From Variovorax ginsengisoli (GTDB taxonomy: Bacteria; Pseudomonadota; Gammaproteobacteria; Burkholderiales; Burkholderiaceae_C), in assembly GCF_030811835.1 (NCBI RefSeq), contig NZ_JAUSRO010000001.1, positions 186,001-250,000 on the forward strand: a DNA stretch of 64,000 nt, written 5' to 3'. A program made the translations under genes and the position numbers. The notes below the pieces were generated by a model that worked only from the letters and a program-made list of their open reading frames with translations, was not told the DNA's origin and did not search any database. The first letter of the stretch is position 1; each line of letters starts with the position of its first letter. Positions 28,906 to 37,725 of this stretch are shown in pieces.

Positions 28906-29835
28906 CTACCTGCTCCCTGCCGCCGCGCGATGCAGCGCCAACCCCGGCACGCCCGGCTCCGCGCGCAGCACCGCGCCGTGGGTCGAGTCGGTGACGTACA
29001 GCGTGCCGCGCCCGGGCCCGCCGAAGGCCAGGTTGGTGATCGACGCGCCGGGCGCGCCGCGCAGCACCAGTTCGGGCTCGGCGCGGGTATTCAGCACCCA
29101 AACGTAGCCCAGGCCCGGGTTGGCCACGAGCAGCCGGCCGCTTTGATCCACGGCCAGGCCGTCGGGGCCGCTGGCGCCGTAGGAGGTGAAGAACTGGCTC
29201 ACCTTGGAGACGCTGCCGTCCACGAGCAGCGGCACGCGCCAGACGCAGTTGCCCCGCGTCACCGCGAGGTACAGCACCTTCTCGTCCGGCGACAGCGCCA
29301 CGCCGTTGGGGCTGGGCACGTTCCCCAGGAGCAGGTCGAGCTGGCCCGAGGGGCGCAGCCGGTACAGGCGGCCCGTGGGGTCGTGCAGGCCAGTCTGCCC
29401 CTGGTCGGTGAAGTACAGGTTGCCCTGGCTGTCGAAGACCAGATCGTTCACGCCCTTGAAGCGTTCGCTGTTGCGGCGCTCCAGCCAGGGCTCGACCCGG
29501 CCGCTGGCGATGTCCAGTCGCATCAGACCGTTCTTGTAGTCGGTGATGAGCAGGGTGTGCGCGTCCATCAGCTTCATGCCGTTGGGTTCGCCGTCGTACT
29601 CGGCGACCAGCGTCCACTCGCCCGCTGCGTCGATGCGGAAGATGCGGCCGAACGGAATGTCGGTCACATACAGGTTGCCCTGGTCGTCGACCACGGGGCC
29701 TTCGAGGAAGGACTCCGTCGGATGGCCGCCCCGGTTGGCCCGGCTCCAGTCGCTGTGCTGGCGCTCGCGGAACCGGTCCGGCAGGCGGGTGAAGGGCTGG
29801 AGGTCGGCGACCTGGGGTGGCTGGAGCAGGAACAT
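28906..29835 (-). CDS. SMP-30/gluconolactonase-family lactonase
   Basis: This 309-residue six-bladed beta-propeller hydrolase has repeated blade motifs: EGPVVDDQGNLYVTDIPFGR, NDLVFDSQGNLYFTDQGQTG, SPNGVALSPDEKVLYLAVTR and PDGLAVDQSGRLLVANPGLG. Conserved Glu, Asn and Asp at these turns are the metal ligands of the family. It should open a sugar-type or pyrone-type lactone. It sits between the amidohydrolase at 29860 and the hydroxyacid dehydrogenase at 27951. Confidence 0.88.
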   Translation of the reverse strand: MFLLQPPQVADLQPFTRLPDRFRERQHSDWSRANRGGHPTESFLEGPVVDDQGNLYVTDIPFGRIFRIDAAGEWTLVAEYDGEPNGMKLMDAHTLLITDYKNGLMRLDIASGRVEPWLERRNSERFKGVNDLVFDSQGNLYFTDQGQTGLHDPTGRLYRLRPSGQLDLLLGNVPSPNGVALSPDEKVLYLAVTRGNCVWRVPLLVDGSVSKVSQFFTSYGASGPDGLAVDQSGRLLVANPGLGYVWVLNTRAEPELVLRGAPGASITNLAFGGPGRGTLYVTDSTHGAVLRAEPGVPGLALHRAAAGSR

Positions 29836-29859
29836 GGCGGTGTCGTGAGGTCGGTGGGG

Positions 29860-30747
29860 TCAGTCGAAGCCGTACAGGGCGGCGGGGTTGTCGACGAGGA
29901 TGCGGTCGATCTGCTGGTCGTTGGCGCACCAGCTGCGGAACCGGTCGAGCAGTTGCGCGTCGTCGATGCTGCCGGCCGACGCGACGGTGTGGGGCCAGTC
30001 GCTGCCCCAGAGCATGCGCTCGGGCGCCACGGCCAGCAGCGCTCGCGCCACCGCGTCCTTGGCTTCATGACCCGGCGCACCGGCGTCCGCCTCGATGTAC
30101 GGGGCGGAGAGCTTCATCCACGTTCGGCCGCCGTCGAGCAGCGCGCGCACCGACGCGAAAGCGTCGCCGTCCGCGCCGTCCATCGAGCCGATCAGCCCGA
30201 GATGGTCGATCACCAGCGGTACCGGCAGCGACCGCAGCACCGGCGCGAGTTCCACCAGCGTGCCCGGCCGCGCCAGCACCTGGACGTGCCAGCCGAGCGC
30301 GGCGACCTTGTCCGCCAGCGTGGTCAGCATCTGCGGCGTGGTCAGGCCCCAGGACTGCGGGCTGTAGAAGTTGACGCGCAGGCCGCGGATGCCGTGCCGG
30401 TCGAGGCGCTGCAGCTCGGCGGCATCGATGTCCGCATCGACCACCGCCACGCCGCGTGCCTGCGGACCGAGTTCCGCCAGCGCGGCCAGCGTGCACCGGT
30501 TGTCCACGCCGTAGGTCGACGGCGTGACGACGACGGTGCGCGTCGTGCCGATGCGCTGCTGCAGCAGCCGGTAGGCCGGCACGTCGGCCACCGGCGGCGT
30601 GCGACGCCAGTGCGGCGACGGCGGGAAGCGCGGATCGAAGATGTGCATGTGGCTGTCGCAAGCGCCCGCCGGCAGCGCGCGTGCGGGCGCCGCGGTGCCG
30701 GCCGAATGCGGGACGACGATGCTCGCCACCTCAGTTGAATCCGACAT
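29860..30747 (-). CDS. LigI-like amidohydrolase (2-pyrone/lactone hydrolase), paralogue 1
   Basis: This 295-residue TIM-barrel hydrolase of the amidohydrolase_2 group begins its catalytic part with ACDSHMHIFDPRFP (HxH metal ligands). It continues with TPSTYGVDNRC, a His in LVIDHLGLIG and the terminal ERMLWGSDWPH aspartate site. 2-Pyrone-4,6-dicarboxylate lactonase and D-galactarolactone isomerase share this form. The start ATG at 30747 (MSDSTEV) was chosen; the open frame beyond it is repeat DNA. It is a clear paralogue of the gene at 35686. Confidence 0.85.
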   Translation of the reverse strand: MSDSTEVASIVVPHSAGTAAPARALPAGACDSHMHIFDPRFPPSPHWRRTPPVADVPAYRLLQQRIGTTRTVVVTPSTYGVDNRCTLAALAELGPQARGVAVVDADIDAAELQRLDRHGIRGLRVNFYSPQSWGLTTPQMLTTLADKVAALGWHVQVLARPGTLVELAPVLRSLPVPLVIDHLGLIGSMDGADGDAFASVRALLDGGRTWMKLSAPYIEADAGAPGHEAKDAVARALLAVAPERMLWGSDWPHTVASAGSIDDAQLLDRFRSWCANDQQIDRILVDNPAALYGFD

Positions 30748-30755
30748 GACCGAAG

Positions 30756-30859
30756 CCAGGAACACCGCGGAACCGGCTTTGCCGGGCCGCCGGTGTTGCC
30801 CCCGGCGAGGGGGTTGGCGCAGCGACACGCAGTGCGCGAAGACTGGGGGAGAGCCTCAT
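30756..30859 (-). repeat. Structured intergenic repeat, copy 2
   Basis: This copy is nearly identical to copy 3 (46739-46843) and clearly related to copy 1 (535-637, opposite strand). It includes AACCGGCTTTGCCGG (hairpin CCGGC-TTT-GCCGG) and CCCCCGGCGAGGGGG (hairpin). It fills the gap between the Bug gene at 30860 and the amidohydrolase start at 30747. On the coding strand it runs from the stop of the first to just before the start of the second, as in the other copies. Confidence 0.82.
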
Positions 30860-31816
30860 TCAGTCGACCTTGATGTTGCCCTTGCGGATCACGGCCGACC
30901 ACTTGGCCGATTCCTTCTGCAGGAAGTCGGCGAACTCGGCGGGCGTGTTGCCGACCGGCTGGGCGCCCATGTCGGCGAAACGCTTCTTCAGCTCTTCGTC
31001 CTGCAGCGATTCGGCGACCGCCTTGTGCAACTGTTGCACCACGGCGTCGGGCGTCCCTGCGGGCAGCAGCAGACCGTTCCATTCGTAGGCTTCGTAGCCG
31101 GGCAGCACGGATTCGGCCACGGTCGGCACGTCGGGCAGCAGAGGGGAGCGCTTGGGCGAGGAGATGGCGAGGGCGCGCAGCTTGCCCGAGCTCACCAGCG
31201 GATTGCTCGCGGCCAGCGTGCCGAACATGAAGTCGACCTGGCCGCCCATCACGTCGGAGATCGCCGGGCCGCCGCTCTTGTAGGGCACGTGCAGCATGTC
31301 CAGGTTCAGCCCCTGGCGGTACAACTCGGCCGCCAGGCGCTGCACCGTGCCGCTGCCGCCCGAGGCGAAGGTGAGCTTGCCGGGCTCGGCCTTGGCTTTG
31401 GCGACCAGGTCCTTCTGGTCCTTGATCGGCGACTCCTTGCGCACGATCAGCACGTTGGGCGAGAGCGACACCAGCGACAGCGGCTGGAAGCTCTTGCCCG
31501 TGAAGCTCAGGTTCGCGTAGAGCGAGGGGTTGATGGAGAACGGCGTCGCGTCGTACAGCATGGTGTAGCCATCGGCCGGTGCGCGCGCGACGAAGGCCTG
31601 GCCGATCGTGCCGCTCGCGCCCGGACGGTTGTCGATGATGACGCTGGTGCCCAGCTTGGCCCCCATGCGCACCCCAAGCTGGCGGGCCAGCGCGTCGGCG
31701 GCGCCGCCGGGCGCGTAGGGGACGACGATCGTGATCGTGCGCTCGGGGAAGGCCGCATGCGCGGCGCCGGCGATCACGGCGCAGGCCACGACCAGGGAGT
31801 TCAGAATCTTTTTCAT
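30860..31816 (-). CDS. Bug-family (tripartite tricarboxylate) solute-binding protein 1
   Basis: This 318-residue periplasmic binding protein has a signal peptide ending near AHAAF. The Bug pattern is clear: ITIVVPYAPGGAADALARQL, VIIDNRPGASGTIG, PADGYTMLY, then HVPYKSGGPAISDVMGGQVD. Bug proteins feed TctAB-type membrane subunits or act as sensors. None of the four here has a membrane partner in the window. The likely ligand is a carboxylated or aromatic acid related to the surrounding enzymes. Confidence 0.92.
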   Translation of the reverse strand: MKKILNSLVVACAVIAGAAHAAFPERTITIVVPYAPGGAADALARQLGVRMGAKLGTSVIIDNRPGASGTIGQAFVARAPADGYTMLYDATPFSINPSLYANLSFTGKSFQPLSLVSLSPNVLIVRKESPIKDQKDLVAKAKAEPGKLTFASGGSGTVQRLAAELYRQGLNLDMLHVPYKSGGPAISDVMGGQVDFMFGTLAASNPLVSSGKLRALAISSPKRSPLLPDVPTVAESVLPGYEAYEWNGLLLPAGTPDAVVQQLHKAVAESLQDEELKKRFADMGAQPVGNTPAEFADFLQKESAKWSAVIRKGNIKVD

Positions 31817-31892
31817 GTCTCGATCTTTCTCGTATCGGTGAACAGCGCAACGGGTGGTTGTCGACGGGAATCGGCAGGCCGATCGCGGCGAC

Positions 31893-32873
31893 TCATTCGA
31901 GCTTCAGGTTCAGCCCGCGGGCCGTCTTGGTGGCGGCCTTGATTTCGTTGTCGAGTTGCGAGGTGAAGGCGCCGCCGCAGGTGTTCTGCGGCTGCATGCC
32001 CAGGCCGCGCAGCTTCTCGGCGGTGGATGGCGCGCGGGCAAAGTCGCCGGACACCTGGGTCAGCTTCGCCAGGATCTCGGGCGGCGTGCCGGCCGGCGCG
32101 AGCAGGCCGTACCAGGCATCGGCCGAGTAGCCCTTGACGCCCGATTCCTCGAAGGTCGGCACATCCGGCAGCAGCGGCGAGCGCTTTGGCGACGCCACCG
32201 CCAGTGCGCGCAGCTTGCCGCTTTGCACCTGCGGAAGTACCGAGCCGAGCGTGGCGAAGGAGCTGTCCACCTGGCCGCCCATCAGGTCGGTCACAGCGGG
32301 TGCGGCGCCCTTGTACGGAATGTGGTTCATGCGCGTTCCGACCAGGCTGTTGAACTGCTCGCTGGCGAAGTGCCCGCCGCTGCCGCTGCCAGGCGTCGCG
32401 TAAGTGCGCTCGCCGGGGTTCGCGCGCACTGCCTGCAGGAATTCGGACAAGGTCTTGACCGGCATCGACGGCCCCACCACGAGCACCGTCGGACTGACGG
32501 CCAGCGAACACACCGGCGCAAAGGAACGCAGCGCGTCGAACTTGACCCGGTTGCTGTAGAGCGCCGGGATCATTGTGTGGTTGAGCGCGCCCAGCAGCAG
32601 GGTGTAGCCATCGGGCGGCGCGGAGGCCACGGCTTCGGCCGCCAGGATGGTGTTGGCGCCGGGCTTGTTGTCGACCACGATGGGCTGGCCGAGCGCGCGC
32701 GAGGCGAAGTCGCCGAAGGCCCGGGCGACCACGTCGGTCGGTCCGCCGGCCGGGAAGCCGACGACGAGGCGAATCGGCTTGGTCGGATAGTTGGCCTGCG
32801 CTTGCGCGAAGGGCGCGAAGGCGGCGAGGCCGAGCAAGGCCAGGACGGCAGTGGTGCGAGCGGTGAAATGCAT
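31893..32873 (-). CDS. Bug-family solute-binding protein 2
   Basis: This 326-residue protein has a signal peptide (MHFTARTTAVLALLGLAAFA, cleavage near AQAQA). The opening PTKPIRLVVGFPAGGPTDVV, the IVVDNKPGANT and the GYTLLLGALNHTMIPAL are Bug hallmarks. The ligand loop HIPYKGAAPAVTDLMGGQVD is intact. It lies 80 bases after the hydroxyacid dehydrogenase at 32954 on the same strand. It is divergent from the other three Bug copies in the ligand region, so it may bind a different acid. Confidence 0.92.
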   Translation of the reverse strand: MHFTARTTAVLALLGLAAFAPFAQAQANYPTKPIRLVVGFPAGGPTDVVARAFGDFASRALGQPIVVDNKPGANTILAAEAVASAPPDGYTLLLGALNHTMIPALYSNRVKFDALRSFAPVCSLAVSPTVLVVGPSMPVKTLSEFLQAVRANPGERTYATPGSGSGGHFASEQFNSLVGTRMNHIPYKGAAPAVTDLMGGQVDSSFATLGSVLPQVQSGKLRALAVASPKRSPLLPDVPTFEESGVKGYSADAWYGLLAPAGTPPEILAKLTQVSGDFARAPSTAEKLRGLGMQPQNTCGGAFTSQLDNEIKAATKTARGLNLKLE

Positions 32874-32953
32874 CTCGTGTCTCCTTCGGTGTTCGGATGC
32901 CGCCCGGCTCCTCTGCGGAAGCCTGGGTCGGCGCTGTCGGGCTGCGGGCCCGT

Positions 32954-33916
32954 TCAGGCGACGGCCGAGGGCTCTACGCCCTCGATCACCGAGCGCACGT
33001 TGCGCGCCGCGGCGGTGCCCATGTTCACGTAGGCGTCGCTCGTGACGCCGCCGATGTGCGGGCTCAGGATGAAGCCCGGCAGGTCCTTGAACACGTTGTC
33101 GGCCGCGAGCGGTTCGACGGCGAAGCTGTCGAGCCCGGCGGCGCGCACCTGGCCGCTCTGCACGGCGGCCAGCAGCGCGGGTTCGTCGATCAGGCCGCCG
33201 CGCGCGGTGTTGACCACGATCACGCCCTTCCTGCAGCGCGACAGGCTGGAGGCGTTGAGCAGGCCGCGGTTCTCGTCGGTCAGGGGACAATGCAGGGAGA
33301 TCGCGTCCGATTCGCGGAACAGGGTTTCCATGTCCACCACCTGGATGTAGTCGGGCAGGTCCTTCGCGAACGGGTCGAAGCCGATGACCTTCATGCCCAT
33401 GGCGTCGCACATCTTCGCGAAGCGTTGGCCGATGGCGCCCAGGCCCACCAGGCCGATGGTGCGGCCGCCGAGCTCCAGGCTCTTGTGCGTGGCCTTGTCC
33501 CAGTGGCCGGCGTGCATGCGCTCGTTGAGCTGCGTGACCGACTTGGCGCAGGCCAGCAGCAGCGCCAGTGCCTGCTCGGCCACCGCGGCAGCGTTGGCGC
33601 CGATGGCCGCGCGCACCGCGATGCCGCGCGCGGCGGCCGCCGTCTTGTCGATGGTGTCGGTGCCGCTGCCGTGCTTGGAGATCACCTTCAGCGACGGTGC
33701 GGCGTCCATGGCGGCGGCGTTGACGCCGTTGTAGCGCACGATGACCGCGACCGGGTCATGGGCATGGCACAGCGCCACGATGTCGTCGGCCGTCGGCGTC
33801 TTGCCGGCGTAGACGACGTTGTAGCCGTCGAGCAGCGCCAGCGCCTGGGGCGCGAGGTCGGCGCCGGTGACCAGCACCACGGGCCGCTTGGCAACGGATT
33901 CGGGCAGGGCGCTCAC
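32954..33916 (-). CDS. D-isomer-specific 2-hydroxyacid dehydrogenase, paralogue 2
   Basis: This 320-residue enzyme has the NAD motif IGLVGLGAIGQRF, the Arg-containing NTARGGLIDEPALL and the catalytic SPHIGGVTSD. It is similar in length and motifs to the enzyme at 27951 (both have the MHAGHWDKA/MHDGHWDKA segment), so the two are paralogues within one module. The GTG start at 33916 overlaps the stop of the RraA gene by four bases (GTGA), which supports coupling and this start choice. Confidence 0.88.
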   Translation of the reverse strand: MSALPESVAKRPVVLVTGADLAPQALALLDGYNVVYAGKTPTADDIVALCHAHDPVAVIVRYNGVNAAAMDAAPSLKVISKHGSGTDTIDKTAAAARGIAVRAAIGANAAAVAEQALALLLACAKSVTQLNERMHAGHWDKATHKSLELGGRTIGLVGLGAIGQRFAKMCDAMGMKVIGFDPFAKDLPDYIQVVDMETLFRESDAISLHCPLTDENRGLLNASSLSRCRKGVIVVNTARGGLIDEPALLAAVQSGQVRAAGLDSFAVEPLAADNVFKDLPGFILSPHIGGVTSDAYVNMGTAAARNVRSVIEGVEPSAVA

Positions 33917-34599
33917 AGCGATTCGCCTTCCTTCAGCACGCCGGCCGCGCGCAGGGCCGCGGGCAGCCATTTGCTGGCGGTATCGCCACGACCGATGGCG
34001 TCCAGGCGCGCGGCTTCGTCGGCCACCTTCTTCACGGCCAGGTCCATCATGCCGGGCGCCTTGGCGCGCTCGATCACCGTCACGCCATCGGCGTCGCCGA
34101 CGACCAGGTCGCCCGGGTTCACGGTGATGCCGCCCGCGGAAATCGGGTGGTTGATGCGGCCGGGCACGTACTTGGTCGGGCCGGCAGGGTTGAAGCCGGC
34201 ACTGAAGACGGGGAAGTCGAGTTCGAGGATTTCCAGCTTGTCGCGGATCGCGCCATCGACGATCACGCCAGCCAGTCCGCGCTTCTTGCAGGCGCTGAGC
34301 ATCAGCGTGCCCATCAGCGCGGCGGTCTGGTCGCCCTTGCCGTCGATGACCAGCACGTCGCCGGGCTGGGCCAGGGCGATCGCGGCGTGGATCATCAGGT
34401 TGTCGCCGGGGCGCACTTCGACGGTGAACGCCGGGCCGGCGACGATCATCTGCTTGTCCACCGGCGCGACACGCGCGTGCATGGTGCCGCGGCGGCCCGC
34501 CACGTCGGCCAGGATGGCGGCCTGGAAGGTCTTCGCCTGGGCGACGACTTCGGGGGCGACACGTTCGATGTCGCGGATGATTTCTGGGAGCTGGCTCAT
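33913..34599 (-). CDS. RraA/HMG-aldolase-family protein (LigK-like)
   Basis: This 228-residue protein is of the RraA-like fold. The family shows the conserved motif DKQMIVAGPAFTVEVRPGDN, the metal/substrate site GVIVDGAIRDK (Arg and Asp), and AGPTKYVPGRINHPI further on. Class II 4-hydroxy-4-methyl-2-oxoglutarate / 4-carboxy-4-hydroxy-2-oxoadipate aldolases share it and yield pyruvate plus oxaloacetate or another oxoacid. Its partners in known pathways (protocatechuate 4,5-cleavage) are LigI-type hydrolases, two of which lie nearby. A role as RNase E regulator is less likely here. Confidence 0.82.
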   Translation of the reverse strand: MSQLPEIIRDIERVAPEVVAQAKTFQAAILADVAGRRGTMHARVAPVDKQMIVAGPAFTVEVRPGDNLMIHAAIALAQPGDVLVIDGKGDQTAALMGTLMLSACKKRGLAGVIVDGAIRDKLEILELDFPVFSAGFNPAGPTKYVPGRINHPISAGGITVNPGDLVVGDADGVTVIERAKAPGMMDLAVKKVADEAARLDAIGRGDTASKWLPAALRAAGVLKEGESL

Positions 34600-34664
34600 G
34601 GGATGGTCCTGTAGGTAGACGGTCGGAAATGGAGAAGGAAAAACGGGAGTGCGGCGGCGCAAGC

Positions 34665-35672
34665 TCAGTCGAGCTTGATGTTTCCGTCGCGGATGACCTG
34701 GGCCCACTTGGCGGAGTCGGCCTTCTGCAGATCACCGAGCTGGCGGGGCGTGCCGCCGACCAGGGTGACGCCCAGGCGGTTGGCCAGCGCGACGATGTCG
34801 GCGCTCTTGAGCGCCTTGTTGATCTCGGCGTTGAGACGCCCGACCACATCGGCGGGCGTGCCGGCCGGTGCGAAGACCGCCTGCCATTGCTCGACCACGA
34901 AGTTCGTCATGCCCGACTCGCCCATGGTCGGCACGTCGGGCAGTGACTTCAGGCGCGCGGCAGAGGTCACGGCCAGGGCGCGCAGCTTGCCGCTCTGCAC
35001 GTGCTGCAACGCGGCGGCCACGGGCGCGAACATGAACTGCACCTGTTCGCCCAGGGTGTCCTGCAATGCGGGGGTGTCGCCCTTGTAGGGCACGTGGATG
35101 AACTTCGCGCCCGTCTGCTGGCTCAGCAGCTCCCCCTGCATCTGCAGGATGGTGCCGCTGCCGCCGGAGGCGTAGGCCAGCTTGCCTGGCTGCGCCTTCG
35201 CTGCGGCGACCAGCTCGGCCACGGTCTTGAAAGGCTGCTTCGCACCGACCACCAGGATGTGCGGGATGGTGCCGATGGTGACCACCGGCTCGAAGCCGGC
35301 GATCGGGTCGTAGGGCAGCTTGCCCATCAGGTGCGGCGCGATGGCCTGCGGGCCGATCGAGGTGCCCAGCAGCGTGTAGCCGTCGGGTGCCGACTTGGCC
35401 ACGTAGGCCGCACCGATGGTGCCGGTGGCGCCGGCGCGGTTGTCCACGATCACGTTGGTGCCGAGCCCGGCGGAAATGTGCTGTGCCACGCTGCGGCCCA
35501 GCACGTCGGTGCTGCCACCCGGAGGGTACGGCACGACCCAGGTGATCACCTTGCCGGTGGGCCACTGGCCCTGCGCGTGCGCCAGCGGCGCCATGGCGGT
35601 GAGGCTGGCTGCGGCGGCCAGTGCGAGCACGTGGCGGCGGGAGATGGGCGTGGCTGTGTCTTTGATGTTCAT
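34665..35672 (-). CDS. Bug-family solute-binding protein 3, with Tat-like signal
   Basis: This 335-residue protein begins with a twin-arginine-like leader (SRRHVLALAAAASLTAMAPL), so it may leave by the Tat route. The mature part has VITWVVPYPPGGSTDVLGRS, VIVDNRAGATGTIGAAYVAK and FIHVPYKGDTPALQDTLGEQ, as in other Bug proteins. It lies between the amidohydrolase at 35686 and the RraA gene at 33913. Confidence 0.92.
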   Translation of the reverse strand: MNIKDTATPISRRHVLALAAAASLTAMAPLAHAQGQWPTGKVITWVVPYPPGGSTDVLGRSVAQHISAGLGTNVIVDNRAGATGTIGAAYVAKSAPDGYTLLGTSIGPQAIAPHLMGKLPYDPIAGFEPVVTIGTIPHILVVGAKQPFKTVAELVAAAKAQPGKLAYASGGSGTILQMQGELLSQQTGAKFIHVPYKGDTPALQDTLGEQVQFMFAPVAAALQHVQSGKLRALAVTSAARLKSLPDVPTMGESGMTNFVVEQWQAVFAPAGTPADVVGRLNAEINKALKSADIVALANRLGVTLVGGTPRQLGDLQKADSAKWAQVIRDGNIKLD

Positions 35673-35685
35673 GTCGCTTGTCTCG

Positions 35686-36621
35686 TCAGGAAAGGGAGGC
35701 CGGGCGGACCGGTGTGAAGCCGTACAGGGCGACGGGGTTGTCCACCAGCACGCGGCGCAACGTGGCCTCGTCGCCGCACCAACGTGCGAGGGCGTCGACC
35801 TGCACCGCGTCGTCCGGCATGGGATGCCGGCCGGCGGATGCGGTGGCATGCGGCCAGTCGCTGCCCCAGACCACGCGGTGGGGCGCGGCCTCCAGGTAGC
35901 TGCGCGCCAGCGCGTCGAGCGCGGCGTCGTCGGCGCGGTGCGTCGCGCTGACGATGTAGCCGCCCGACAGCTTCACCCAGGCGCGGCCTTTGCGCAGCAG
36001 GTCGAGCACCAGCGCATGCGCGGCATGCCGGCCGGCGTCGGCCGGCGCGATGCGCCCGAGGTGATCGAACACCAGTGCCACCGGCAGATCGCGCAGCACC
36101 GGCGCCAGCGCCAGCAGCGTGTCGGGCGGTGCCAGCAACTGGAGGTGCCAGCCCAGCGGCGCGATGCGCTCGGCCATCGGACGCAGCGACCCGGCGGGCG
36201 GGTGTGCGCCGAGCGACAGGTTGAAACGGATGCCGCGCACGCCCAGGGCGTGCAGCGTCTGCAGCGCCTCGTCGGACACTGTTTCGTCGAGCACGGCCAC
36301 CCCGCGTGCGGTATCGCCGAGCGCCGCAAGGCCGGCGAGCATGCAGCGGTTGTCGATGCCGTAGGTGGAAGGCGTGACCAGCACGACGCGACCGGTGCCG
36401 ATGCGCCGCTGAAGCAGACGGTAGTCGTCCACCGACGCGTCGGGCGGCAGCAGCCGGGCATCGGGCGTTGCAGGGAAGCGCGCGTCGTACACATGCACAT
36501 GGCAGTCGCAGGCCCCCGCCGGCAGCGCCGTCTGCGGCGGCGCTGTGCCGTCGGAGAATGGCACTTTCAGCCATGGGGCTTCGATCGTCCGGGGCATGGG
36601 GGCGCGTGCTTCAGAGGCCAT
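35686..36621 (-). CDS. LigI-like amidohydrolase, paralogue 2
   Basis: This 311-residue hydrolase has the same motif series as the copy at 29860: ACDCHVHVYDARFP with HxH, TPSTYGIDNRC, VFDHLGRIAP and a terminal WGSDWPHATAS. The two share long matching stretches (YRLLQRRIG, then VTPSTYG), so they are recent paralogues. The ATG at 36621 touches the stop of the preceding Bug gene. It probably hydrolyses a second lactone of the same pathway. Confidence 0.85.
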   Translation of the reverse strand: MASEARAPMPRTIEAPWLKVPFSDGTAPPQTALPAGACDCHVHVYDARFPATPDARLLPPDASVDDYRLLQRRIGTGRVVLVTPSTYGIDNRCMLAGLAALGDTARGVAVLDETVSDEALQTLHALGVRGIRFNLSLGAHPPAGSLRPMAERIAPLGWHLQLLAPPDTLLALAPVLRDLPVALVFDHLGRIAPADAGRHAAHALVLDLLRKGRAWVKLSGGYIVSATHRADDAALDALARSYLEAAPHRVVWGSDWPHATASAGRHPMPDDAVQVDALARWCGDEATLRRVLVDNPVALYGFTPVRPASLS

Positions 36622-37616
36622 CAGTCGATGGTCGCGCCCGATTCCTTGACGATCTTTCCCCAACGCGGAAGGTCGGCCTTGAGCAGCGCAGCGAAGGCTT
36701 CCGGCGTACCGCCCATCACGTCGCCGCCGTCGGCCTTGAGCTTGGAGGCGGAATCCGGGTTCTGCAGCACCTTGTTGATTTCGGTGTTGAGGGTCTTGAC
36801 GATGGCCGCCGGCGTGCCGGCAGGCGCCAGGATGCCGAACCAGGAGACGGCATCGGAATTCTTGTAGCCCGCCTCGGCCAGCGTGGGCGTGTCGGGCAGT
36901 TGCTCGGAGCGCTTGGTCGAGGTCACCGCCAGTGCGCGGATCTTCTTGTTGCGGATCTGGCCGATGAGCGTCGGGATGGAGGATGCGTAAATGTCGATCT
37001 GGCCGCTGACCAGGTCGGTCAACGCCTGTGCGGCGCCCTTGTACGGCACATGCTGCAACTCGATGCCGGCCGCGTTCTCGGCGATTTCGCTCGACAGGTG
37101 AGCCACCGTGCCGTTGCCTGAATAACCCAGCGTGAGCTTGCCGGGCTTGCCCTTGGACGCGGCGACCACATCGCCAAAGGTCTTGTAGGGCGACGATTCG
37201 GACACCGCGAAGACGATGGGCGAATTGCTTACCAGCACCACGGGCGTCAGGTCCTTGAGCGGGTCGTAGGGCAGCTTGGAATACAGCGCCGGGTTGATCG
37301 CCAGGTTGCTGGTCTGCCCCATCACCAGCGTGTAGCCGTCGGCCGGTGCCTTGGCAACCTGGTCCACGCCCAGGTTGCCGCCGGCGCCCGGGCGGTTGTC
37401 GATGACGATCGTCCACTTCAGCGTCTCGGTCAGCTTCTGTGCCACGGTGCGGGCAATCAGGTCGGTGCCGCCGCCGGGTGGGAAGGGCACGACCAGGCGG
37501 ATCGGCTTGTTCGGGTAGGCACCTTGCGCAAACGCAGAAGGGGTCGCAAAGGCGCTCACCGCCATGGCAGCGGCTATCAGGCAGGCGCGGCGGCCGAGGG
37601 TCGTGCGTACGGTCAT
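36621..37616 (-). CDS. Bug-family solute-binding protein 4
   Basis: This 331-residue protein is the first gene of the leftward module. The signal peptide ends near AFAQGA. Bug motifs: PNKPIRLVVPFPPGGGTDLIAR, a VIDNRPGAGGNLG segment and HVPYKGAAQALTDLVSGQID. It reads away from the IclR gene; 109 bases separate the two start codons. The module is probably controlled from this promoter. Confidence 0.92.
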   Translation of the reverse strand: MTVRTTLGRRACLIAAAMAVSAFATPSAFAQGAYPNKPIRLVVPFPPGGGTDLIARTVAQKLTETLKWTIVIDNRPGAGGNLGVDQVAKAPADGYTLVMGQTSNLAINPALYSKLPYDPLKDLTPVVLVSNSPIVFAVSESSPYKTFGDVVAASKGKPGKLTLGYSGNGTVAHLSSEIAENAAGIELQHVPYKGAAQALTDLVSGQIDIYASSIPTLIGQIRNKKIRALAVTSTKRSEQLPDTPTLAEAGYKNSDAVSWFGILAPAGTPAAIVKTLNTEINKVLQNPDSASKLKADGGDVMGGTPEAFAALLKADLPRWGKIVKESGATID

Positions 37617-37686
37617 TTTGTCTCCGATAAAGGGTGGGTGGCTGTCGCTGTGCAGCCGTGCCCGGACTGTAGTTAGGCGTTTCAAT

Positions 37687-37715
37687 CCATACAATATGGT
37701 TTCGACTGTCGAAAC
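37687..37715. promoter_or_regulatory. Two palindromes before the IclR gene (probable autoregulatory operator)
   Basis: CCATACAATATGG (37687-37699) and GTTTCGACTGTCGAAAC (37699-37715, perfect 7-base arms) abut in the divergent region. TACAAT at 37690-37695 fits a rightward -10 box, so transcription would begin inside the second palindrome. IclR regulators bind palindromes of this size near their own promoters. This is why the later ATG at 37726 was preferred. Confidence 0.55.
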
Positions 37716-37725
37716 ATGGGTCAAT

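Noticed and set aside
33913..34599. Annotation as RraA, the ribonuclease E inhibitor
   Set aside because: It lies in a catabolic module with lactone hydrolases, and the aldolase motif residues are present.
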